Source of the DNA: Xanthobacter autotrophicus
GTDB taxonomy: Bacteria > Pseudomonadota > Alphaproteobacteria > Rhizobiales > Xanthobacteraceae
Assembly: GCF_029991245.1 (NCBI RefSeq)
Contig: NZ_JAIVFO010000020.1
Location: 1-41,713 of the forward strand
DNA length: 41,713 bases
Direction of reading: 5' to 3'
Under the pieces are notes generated by a model. It was not told the origin of the DNA and made no database searches. It worked only from the letters and a program-made list of their open reading frames with translations. Positions 25,301-32,041 of this stretch are shown in pieces. Position 1 is the stretch's first letter; every line of letters starts with the position of its first letter. The position numbers were made by a program, and so were the translations under genes.

Positions 25301-27217
25301 GAGATGGACATCGACATCCAGGTGACCCCGGTCACCGTGGCCGGCGTGGGCGACATGTCCGGCGACGTGTTCGGCAACGGCATGCTGCTGTCGCGCGCCC
25401 TCAAGCTGGTGGCCGCCTTCGACCACCGCCACATCTTCATCGACCCCACCCCGGACCCGGCCGCCTCCTTCGCCGAGCGCCAGCGCCTGTTCAACCTGCC
25501 CCGGTCCTCGTGGGCGGACTATGACGCGTCGCTCATCTCCAAGGGCGGCGGCGTGTTCCCGCGCAGCGCCAAGAGCATCGAGCTGCCGGACGAGGTGCGG
25601 GCCCTGCTGCGCTTCCCCAAGGCCCATGCCACGCCGGCGGAACTCATCACCGCCATCCTGAAGGCGCAGGTGGACCTGCTGTTCTTCGGCGGCATCGGCA
25701 CCTATGTGCGCGCCTCCGGCGAGACCGACGCCCAGGTGGGCGACCGCGCCAACGACGCGGTGCGCATCGCCGCCGCCGACCTCGGCGCCAAGGTGGTGGG
25801 CGAGGGCGCGAACCTCGGCATGACCCAGCGCTCCCGCATCGAGGCGGCGCGCCGGGGCGTGAAGCTCAACACCGACGCCATCGACAATTCGGCCGGCGTG
25901 AACACCTCCGACGTGGAGGTGAACATCAAGATCGCCCTCTCCCTGCCGCTGGAGCGGGGCGACCTGACCGCCCCCGACCGGGCGGCGCTGCTCAAGGAAA
26001 TGACCGACGAGGTCGGCACCCTGGTGCTGCGCAACAATTATCTGCAGACGCTGGCGCTCTCCCTGGCCGAGCACAAGGGCGCCGACGACCTCGCCTTCCA
26101 GCAGCGGCTGATGCAGATGCTGGAGGCGCGCGGCGAGCTGGACCGGGCGGTGGAGTTCCTGCCCTCCGACGCCGAGATCGCCGACCGGCGCTCGCGCGGG
26201 GAACACCTCACCCGGCCCGAGCTGGCGGTGCTGCTGGCCTACGCCAAGCTGGCGCTGGACCAGGACCTCGTCGCCTCCAACGTGCCGGACGATGCCTATC
26301 TCTCCGGGGAGCTGGTGAATTACTTCCCGCGCGAGATCAAGCAGCGCTATCCCCACGCCATCGAGACCCATCGGCTGCACCGGGAGATCATCGCCACCGG
26401 CCTGTCCAACGCCATCCTGAACCAGGGCGGGCCGTCGTGCCTCGCCCGGATCGCCGACCAGACCGGCGCCGACGCCCCCGCCATCGCCCGTGCCTTCGCC
26501 GCCGTGCGCGACAGCTACCACGTGCCGGAGCTGAACGCCGCCATCGACGCCCTCGACACCAAGGTGCCGGGCGCCGTTCAGCTCGGCCTCTACGCCGCGG
26601 TGCAGGACCTGGTGGTGGGGCGCACCATCTGGTTCCTCGGCAACGTCTCCTTCGCCGATGGCATCGCCGGAGTGGTGGAGCGCTATCGCACCGGGATCGC
26701 GGCGGTGGCCGCCGTGCTGGAGGAGAGCCTGCCCGAGGCCTGGCGCCGCGAGCGCGAGGCGCGCATGGCCGACCTCATCGGCCACAACGTGCCGGAAGAA
26801 CTCGCCCGCAAGATCGCCTTCATGCCGGGACTGGCGGCGGCCTCCGACATCGCCCTCATCGCCGAGACCACGGGCAAGTCCATCCCCAGCGCCGCCAGCA
26901 CCTTCTTCGCCGCCGGGCGCACCTTCGCCATCGACGACCTGTTCATGCAGGCGCGCAGCATCCTGGCGCCGGACTATTACGACCGTCTCGCCCTCGACCG
27001 GTCGCTGGCACAGCTGGAGACCTTCATGCGCCGCATCACCGAACTGATGCTGGTGGACGACGTGGCGGGAGAAGCCGCGGTGAACGCCTTCATCTGCGCC
27101 CGCCACGAGGAGGTGGAGCGCATGCGCCGCACGGTGCGCGAGATCGCCGCCTCCGGCCTCAGCCTCTCCAAGCTGACGCTGGCCGCGAGCCTGCTCTCGG
27201 ACCTGGTGCGGAGCTGA
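22382..27217 (+). CDS. gdhB: NAD-specific glutamate dehydrogenase, large (180 kDa) type
   Basis: A 1,611-residue enzyme of the giant NAD-glutamate dehydrogenase class found in Proteobacteria and Actinobacteria, which oxidises glutamate to 2-oxoglutarate and ammonia in catabolism. The N-terminal half is regulatory (ACT-like segments, e.g. [23 protein letters not shown]). The catalytic core starts near residue 810 with [26 protein letters not shown], followed by [14 protein letters not shown], which holds the active-site lysine region, and [17 protein letters not shown]. A helical C-terminal domain completes it. Length is as expected. The ATG at 22382 follows AGGGGAAAGG; the frame stays open to 22019 but that stretch is antisense to the AhpD-like gene. 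A T-tailed hairpin follows. Other names for the gene exist (gdh2, gdhZ). Confidence 0.96.
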   Translation: [1611 protein letters not shown]

Positions 27218-27229
27218 GCTGCACCCGCT

Positions 27230-27301
27230 CGGCCCCGATCAGGGACCGGGGCCGTTGACATGAAACCTGCGGCCTCGGTTCCCGACCGGAGCCGCATTTT
27301 T
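27230..27301 (+). terminator. terminator of the NAD-glutamate dehydrogenase gene
   Basis: A first 7-bp stem (CGGCCCC 27230-27236 with GGGGCCG 27248-27254) is followed by a second hairpin from 27268 to 27296 (TGCGGC...GCCGCA with a slightly bulged inner stem) and a TTTTT run at 27297-27301. This is a good Rho-independent terminator for the rightward gene. Confidence 0.75.
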
Positions 27302-27340
27302 GTCCGGGCGCCGCCAGCATCCGATGACGCGTGAGCCGGA

Positions 27341-29164
27341 TCAGGCCGCGCCGGCGCGAAGCGGAGCCGGTGCGGCAGCGGGAACGGCAGAGGCAGAGGC
27401 AGAGGGCGCAGGCACCGCCTCCACCGCCTCCACCGCCGCCGCGATGGAGGTGACCACCGCGTCCTCGCCTTCGAGCCGCTCCGTCTGCCCCTCGTCGATG
27501 CCCCAGTCGGCGACGATCACCCGCCGGCCCGGCGCATCGCGCTTGAGGCGGCGGATGGTGTAGCGCCGGTGTGCGGGCGTCGCCGGCGACAGATAGGACA
27601 GGACCAGCAGGTTCACCTCCTCGCCCACCGGCCGGCCGAGCCCGCCCCGCGAGCGCGTCTCGCACCGCAAGCCGGATTGGCGCAGCCGGTGGGCGAACAG
27701 CAGCGCCGCCGCCTCGTCCAGCGCCGAGCGGGCGGACAGGACGAGGACGTGAGGGGTCCCCTCGGCCGGCGGTCCGACCAGGTCGTCCGGATCGGGCAGG
27801 TAATCGAGAAGCTCCGCGAGGGTTTCCTTCAGGCGGACCTGGCGCGCGTCGTCCAGCACGCCGCGGGCGGCATCGCGCTGGGCGAGGCGCAACGCCGGCA
27901 GCGCCACGCTGTCGGCGTAATCGGCAAATGAGTTCTGCTTCAGGTGCTCCTCGGCCGCGGCCGCCGCCTCCAGCGGATCGCCCGCGAGCAGGCGCTGGTA
28001 GAGCAGTTCGCTGGCCGACAGGGGCGGCTGGTCCCCCAGCGCCACGTCGAGGAATTCAAGGCTCTCCACATGCCGGCCCAGCACCACCAGGCAGAGCGTG
28101 AGCGGGGTGGAGAGCAGCAGCCCCACCGGCCCCCACAGCCAGGTCCAAAAGGTGGCCGCCGCGATCACCGCCACCGGCGACAGGCCGGTGGAGCGGCCGT
28201 AGAGCAAGGGCTCGATCACATGGCCCACCACCGGCTCCACCACCAGGAACAGGGCGGCGGTGGAGAGCACCATGGTCCAGCCGGGGTCCACCGCCAGCGC
28301 GAGGCCGATGGGCAGCGCCGCGGCAATGGCCGCGCCGATGTAGGGCACGAAGCGCAGCACCGCCGCCGCCAGGCCCCACAGGAACGGGCTCGGCACGCCG
28401 ATGGCCCACAGGCCAAGGCCGATGACCACGCCGAAGGCGGCATTGAGCGCCACCTGGGCCAGGAAGAACCGCGACAGCCGGCTCCCCGCATCGTCGAGGG
28501 CCGCCGTGGTGCGCTGGAGATCGTGCGCCCCCGCGAGCCGCACGAAGCGGTTTCGCAGGTCCTCGCGCTGGAGCAGGATGAACAGCACGAAGATGAAGAC
28601 GATGCCGAAGGTGGCGAGGGGATGCAGCAGCGGCGCCACTACCGCCGAGAGTGTCCCCAGCGTGCCCGGCGGCGGCTGGTGAACCTCCACCAGCACCGGC
28701 CGCCCGTCGGCGGCGCCCGCAAGCCCCTGCCCGGCCTCGGCACCGTCGATCTCGCGGCTGAGGTCCTGGATCAGGTCCATGGTGCGCTCGAAGGTGCCGG
28801 AGCCGCCGGCGGCCTCCTTCAGGGACTTGATCTTGTCCCGCATGTTCATGCGGTACTGGGGCAGTTCGGCCACCAGGTCGGTGACCTGCAGGGCGATCAT
28901 CCCGCCGAGCGCCATGAGGCCGAGGAAGGTGACCAGCACCACCGCCACCACCGCAGCCGTGCGCGGGATGCGGATGCGGCGCAGCACCATGATCACCGGC
29001 GCCAGCACGAAGGCGAGCAGGATCGCCACCGCGATAGGCACGAACACGTCGCGCCCCAGGTAAATCACAGTCACGATGGCGATGGCGGCGAAGAAGGTGA
29101 CGAGGCGGTCCTGCCCGCTTCCGAGCAGGGGCATCTTGATGGAGGGGTCACCCGAACGCAGCAT
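27341..29164 (-). CDS. AI-2E family transporter (PerM-like) with extra C-terminal domain
   Basis: A 607-residue protein. Residues 20-370 are an AI-2E exporter/PerM-type permease: helix pairs at 20-90, an amphipathic periplasmic stretch, then helices near 170-200 and 235-365 (FVPYIGAAIAAALPIGLAL, GHVIEPLLYG, WLWGPVGLLLSTPLT). Typical members have about 350 residues, so residues 375-607 are additional. Residues 385-460 form a helical segment (LYQRLLAGDPLEAAAAAEEHL, LPALRLAQRDAARGVLDDAR) like the cap of B12-binding modules. Residues 470-575 alternate strands and helices (HVLVLSAR, VNLLVLSYLS, RRVIVADWG) like a Rossmann-type B12-binding fold, but DxHxxG is absent. The tail is Ala/Pro-rich. The ATG at 29164 has AAAGGG upstream. 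Transport substrate unknown. Confidence 0.85.
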   Translation of the reverse strand: MLRSGDPSIKMPLLGSGQDRLVTFFAAIAIVTVIYLGRDVFVPIAVAILLAFVLAPVIMVLRRIRIPRTAAVVAVVLVTFLGLMALGGMIALQVTDLVAELPQYRMNMRDKIKSLKEAAGGSGTFERTMDLIQDLSREIDGAEAGQGLAGAADGRPVLVEVHQPPPGTLGTLSAVVAPLLHPLATFGIVFIFVLFILLQREDLRNRFVRLAGAHDLQRTTAALDDAGSRLSRFFLAQVALNAAFGVVIGLGLWAIGVPSPFLWGLAAAVLRFVPYIGAAIAAALPIGLALAVDPGWTMVLSTAALFLVVEPVVGHVIEPLLYGRSTGLSPVAVIAAATFWTWLWGPVGLLLSTPLTLCLVVLGRHVESLEFLDVALGDQPPLSASELLYQRLLAGDPLEAAAAAEEHLKQNSFADYADSVALPALRLAQRDAARGVLDDARQVRLKETLAELLDYLPDPDDLVGPPAEGTPHVLVLSARSALDEAAALLFAHRLRQSGLRCETRSRGGLGRPVGEEVNLLVLSYLSPATPAHRRYTIRRLKRDAPGRRVIVADWGIDEGQTERLEGEDAVVTSIAAAVEAVEAVPAPSASASAVPAAAPAPLRAGAA

Positions 29165-29228
29165 CACCGAAACCCTTTCCCCGCGCGTACCGCCGCGCGA
29201 AAGGGACAACGCTCCAGCTCCGCATTGC

Positions 29229-29290
29229 GATCCAAGGCCGCGTTGATCCAAGGCCATGCTGATCCAAGGCCATGTTGATCCGCGGCCGTC
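29229..29290. repeat. 16-bp tandem repeats in a divergent promoter region
   Basis: GATCCAAGGCCGCGTT (29229), GATCCAAGGCCATGCT (29245), GATCCAAGGCCATGTT (29261) and a decayed fourth unit beginning GATCCGCGGCC (29277) follow head to tail with an exact 16-bp period. They lie between the AI-2E transporter (start 29164, minus) and the 99-residue ORFan (start 29355, plus). Confidence 0.85.
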
Positions 29291-29354
29291 CGGTACTGGC
29301 GCGGAACGCCACCGCCGCCACGGGCGTTCGCATCAATGACCGAGGGAGACGAGG

Positions 29355-29654
29355 ATGTTCATTTATCGCGTCGTGCTGCGCGGCAACCCCGAGGGCGAGA
29401 TGCACGTGCGCGACAAGCGTCCGCCCAAGGCCATGGCCCGGGACCTGGTGAAGGACGGCTACCTCGTGACTGAAGCCGTGAGCGTGCGCGCCGCCACCTC
29501 CGCCTTCGACGACGCCGACGGCACCACCGTGAAGGAGGACTTCTTCTCCGCCACGCCCATCGGCGCCGCCGTGCTGGTCAAGGACGCGGTGGCCGCGCTG
29601 GTGGAGCACGTCGTTCCCAAGGGCGCCGAGCCCATGCCGGACTTGCCGGAGTAA
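29355..29654 (+). CDS. hypothetical protein, 99 residues
   Basis: Family not recognised. A small, soluble, acidic product without signal peptide or membrane helix. It starts MFIYRVVLRGNPEGEMHVRDKRPPKAMARDLVKDGYLVTEAV, a strand-turn-helix-strand pattern, followed by a charged linker and a hydrophobic helix (GAAVLVKDAVAALVEHVV). GGGAGACGAGG directly before the ATG is a good ribosome binding site, and codon usage matches its neighbours, so translation is likely. It is divergent from the AI-2E transporter across a gap with 16-bp tandem repeats. Function unknown. Confidence 0.7.
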   Translation: MFIYRVVLRGNPEGEMHVRDKRPPKAMARDLVKDGYLVTEAVSVRAATSAFDDADGTTVKEDFFSATPIGAAVLVKDAVAALVEHVVPKGAEPMPDLPE

Positions 29655-29803
29655 GCGCCCCCGGCATGACAGCCGGCGACGGGCCGCCCCGCAAACCAGC
29701 GGTCCAGAACCCTCGGCCCCCGTGCCATCGGCCCACGCCCGCACTCTTGCGCGGCGGCGCGTCCTGTGCGCCCTTGGCCGGACCTGACCCATCCTGATCC
29801 GGC

Positions 29804-31213
29804 ATGCCCGACACCTGCCCTTCCCTGCCTGTTCCTGCCCGGCCGGTCCCGCGCCGGGCCATCTTCGGCTGGATCCTGTTCGATCCCGCCTGCCAGCCCT
29901 ATTTCACCCTCATCACCACCTTCATCTTCGCGCCCTATTTCGCCTCGGCCGTGGCGGCGACGCCGGTTGAGGGGCAGGCCCTGTGGGGCTTCGCCACGGG
30001 CGCTGCGGGGCTGGTCATCGCCCTGTGCTCGCCGGTGCTCGGGGCGGTGGCGGATGCGGCGGGCCGGCGCAAGCCGTGGATCTTCGCCTTCGGGCTCCTG
30101 ATGATGACCGGCGCGACGGCGCTGTGGTTCGCCGAGCCGGGGAACACGGCGCGCATCCCGCTGGTGCTGCTCGCCTTCGCCATGGGCACCATCGGGGTGG
30201 AGTTCGCCACCGTCTTCAACAATGCCATCATGCCTGCCTTGGTGCCGAAGGAGCGGCTGGGGCGGCTGTCCGGCGCCGGCTGGGCGGCGGGCTATTTCGG
30301 CGGGCTGGTGGCGCTGGCGCTGATGCTCGCCTTCTTCGCCACCCAGCCTGACACCGGCCTCACCCTGCTTGGCCGTCCACCCGCCTTCGGGCTCGACGCG
30401 GCGGCACGGGAGGGCGACCGCTTCAGCGGACCGCTGACGGCGCTGTGGTACGCTGTTCTGGTCATTCCCATGTTCCTGTTCGTGCCCGACGCGCCGCGCG
30501 CCATGCCCATGGGCCAGGCGATCCGCACCGGCCTCGGCGAGATCCGCCGGCTGATCCCGCGACTGAAGGGACGCCCGGTGCTGGCGCGCTTCCTCCTCGC
30601 CAACATGGTCTATACGGACGCTTTGGTAGCGCTGTTCGCCTTCGGCGGCATCTATGCGGCGGGCACCTTCGGCTGGGGTTCCATCCAGATCGGCATCTTC
30701 GGCATCCTGCTTACCCTCGCCGGCACGGCGGGGGCGCTGACCGGCGGCTGGCTCGACGACGCGCTGGGGCCGCGCACGGTAATCTTCGGTGCGCTGCTGG
30801 TGCTGCTGTTTGCCAGTGTCGGCCTGCTCTCCGTGGACCGCGGCGCGATTCTGTTCGGCCTGGTGCCCACGGCGCCGGGCACGGGGCTCTTCGGTACGCT
30901 GCCGGAGAAAATCTATGTGGGGCTCGGCCTGCTCATCGGCGCCGTGGCCGGTCCGCTGCAGGCGGCGTCGCGCACCCTGCTGGTGCGGCTTGCGCCGGCC
31001 GAAAACATGGCGGAATGCTTCGGACTGTTCGCCCTCTCGGGCAAGATCACCTCGTTCGCCGCGCCCACCTGCGTGGCGCTGGTGACGGCGGCCACCGGCA
31101 GCCAGAAGGCGGGGGTGGCCGTCCTCGTCGTCTTCTTCGCCCTCGGCGCCGTGCTGGTGGCGGGACGGACGGCGGGACATGATGCCGCCGACACATCAGC
31201 ACTTCGGGAATAG
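29804..31213 (+). CDS. MFS transporter, UMF1 (Atg22-like) family
   Basis: A 469-residue polytopic membrane protein with about 12 helices. The UMF1 opening motif GWILFDPACQPYFTLITTFIFAPYFA is clear, followed by SPVLGAVADAAGRRKPWIF (the MFS A-motif region) and GWAAGYFGGLVALALML. Substrates of bacterial UMF1 proteins are undefined; fungal Atg22 exports amino acids from vacuoles. The ribosome binding site before 29804 is weak. Its stop (TAG) lies within the Shine-Dalgarno sequence of the cupin gene that follows ten bases later, so the pair is probably one transcript with coupled translation. Confidence 0.85.
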   Translation: MPDTCPSLPVPARPVPRRAIFGWILFDPACQPYFTLITTFIFAPYFASAVAATPVEGQALWGFATGAAGLVIALCSPVLGAVADAAGRRKPWIFAFGLLMMTGATALWFAEPGNTARIPLVLLAFAMGTIGVEFATVFNNAIMPALVPKERLGRLSGAGWAAGYFGGLVALALMLAFFATQPDTGLTLLGRPPAFGLDAAAREGDRFSGPLTALWYAVLVIPMFLFVPDAPRAMPMGQAIRTGLGEIRRLIPRLKGRPVLARFLLANMVYTDALVALFAFGGIYAAGTFGWGSIQIGIFGILLTLAGTAGALTGGWLDDALGPRTVIFGALLVLLFASVGLLSVDRGAILFGLVPTAPGTGLFGTLPEKIYVGLGLLIGAVAGPLQAASRTLLVRLAPAENMAECFGLFALSGKITSFAAPTCVALVTAATGSQKAGVAVLVVFFALGAVLVAGRTAGHDAADTSALRE

Positions 31214-31223
31214 GGAGGCCGCC

Positions 31224-31577
31224 ATGACCATCCGCTCCATCCGCTTCGATCCCAAGCCGGCCGTGGAGGCAGCGGCCGCCACCACCGTGCATGAGTGGTA
31301 CCAGGACCGCACCGGCGCCTTCTCCGCCGGCTTCTGGGCCTCGCACCCCGGCGAAATCGCCGTGAGCTATGAGGAGGACGAATTCTGCGTCCTCATCGAG
31401 GGCACGGTGGAACTCACCGACGCCTCCGGCCACACCGAGACCTTCGAGGCCGGGGCCTCCTTCCTTATTCCCTCGGGCTTCACCGGGATATGGAAGAGCG
31501 TGACGGCAGTGCGCAAATTCTATGTGGTGCACCTGCCCAAGGCGCCCGCCGACCAGACCTCCGCGCGCCCGGCCTGA
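31224..31577 (+). CDS. cupin domain protein (DUF861 type)
   Basis: A 117-residue single-domain cupin. The second half carries the DUF861-type pattern: EEDEFCVLIEGTVELTDASG, then FEAGASFLIPSGFTGIWKSVTAVRKFYVV. This small beta-barrel resembles the (S)-ureidoglycine aminohydrolase family, but such stand-alone cupins are mostly uncharacterised. Few metal-binding histidines are evident, so enzymatic activity is uncertain. The ATG at 31224 follows TAGGGAGG, which includes the stop codon of the MFS gene; the upstream in-frame ATG at 31179 lies inside that gene. The tight link suggests a shared function with the transporter. Confidence 0.85.
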   Translation: MTIRSIRFDPKPAVEAAAATTVHEWYQDRTGAFSAGFWASHPGEIAVSYEEDEFCVLIEGTVELTDASGHTETFEAGASFLIPSGFTGIWKSVTAVRKFYVVHLPKAPADQTSARPA

Positions 31578-31670
31578 TCGGCAGGCCGCCGACCGGCACC
31601 GACGCGCCGGAACATTGCTGGGCCGGCAACTGTTGCTCTTCCGAGACTTTGATCAGGAAGGGTGAAAGCC

Positions 31671-31904
31671 ATGTCTGTCCGGCTTCAGATCGCCGCCATG
31701 CTGTTCATGATGATCCAGGCGGTGCTGTTTTTCGCAGGTATTCTTCTGCTGCTGCTCACGCCGCTCTCGCGCGAGGCCATGGAGCTCATGCCCTGGGTGG
31801 TGGGGGGAACCGCCATCGTGTCCCTGCCCCTGTCGTGGTGGCTGGCACCTCGCCTGCGGGCCCGCACATGGCGCCGCGAGGGTACGCTCGACGTCCTGAA
31901 ATGA
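31671..31904 (+). CDS. small two-helix membrane protein
   Basis: Family not recognised. A 77-residue protein with two predicted membrane helices (about 8-30, LQIAAMLFMMIQAVLFFAGILLL in part, and 42-61, MPWVVGGTAIVSLPLSWWLA) and a basic C-terminus (RLRARTWRREG) that should lie in the cytoplasm. GGAAGG lies eight bases before the ATG at 31671; an in-frame GTG at 31662 is an alternative. Good codon usage and a clear ribosome binding site support it. It sits alone between the cupin and uvrD genes. Function unknown. Confidence 0.65.
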   Translation: MSVRLQIAAMLFMMIQAVLFFAGILLLLLTPLSREAMELMPWVVGGTAIVSLPLSWWLAPRLRARTWRREGTLDVLK

Positions 31905-31942
31905 CCCGCGAAGTGACCGTCCGGCAAAGGATGGCGAGCCGC

Positions 31943-31987
31943 CTTCGCAATCGCGCGCCTCGCAATTGCCGCCCTCGCAATCGCCGC
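31943..31987. repeat. three 15-bp tandem units before uvrD
   Basis: CTTCGCAATCGCGCG, CCTCGCAATTGCCGC and CCTCGCAATCGCCGC follow head to tail in the 137-bp gap upstream of the helicase gene. A partial fourth unit may follow. No coding role is evident. Confidence 0.75.
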
Positions 31988-32041
31988 CATTGAGTGCCAT
32001 TTTGTTCTCAACAGAGAATCAGGCCTTGCGAGAGTTTGCCC

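Noticed and set aside
24026-27106. A 1,026-codon minus-strand frame inside the glutamate dehydrogenase gene
   Set aside because: Composition is the His/Gly/Val/Gln-rich pattern of a codon-shadow; the sense strand encodes an intact enzyme.
29229-29290. CRISPR array
   Set aside because: The units are directly adjacent with no spacers, only 16 bp long, and no cas genes are present; this is a simple tandem repeat.
31653-32000. A 115-codon minus-strand frame containing the Cys/Glu/Gly repeat from the 15-bp units
   Set aside because: The repeated NGGDCEGG pattern looks striking but comes only from the DNA repeat; the frame is antisense to the small membrane protein and lacks a ribosome binding site.
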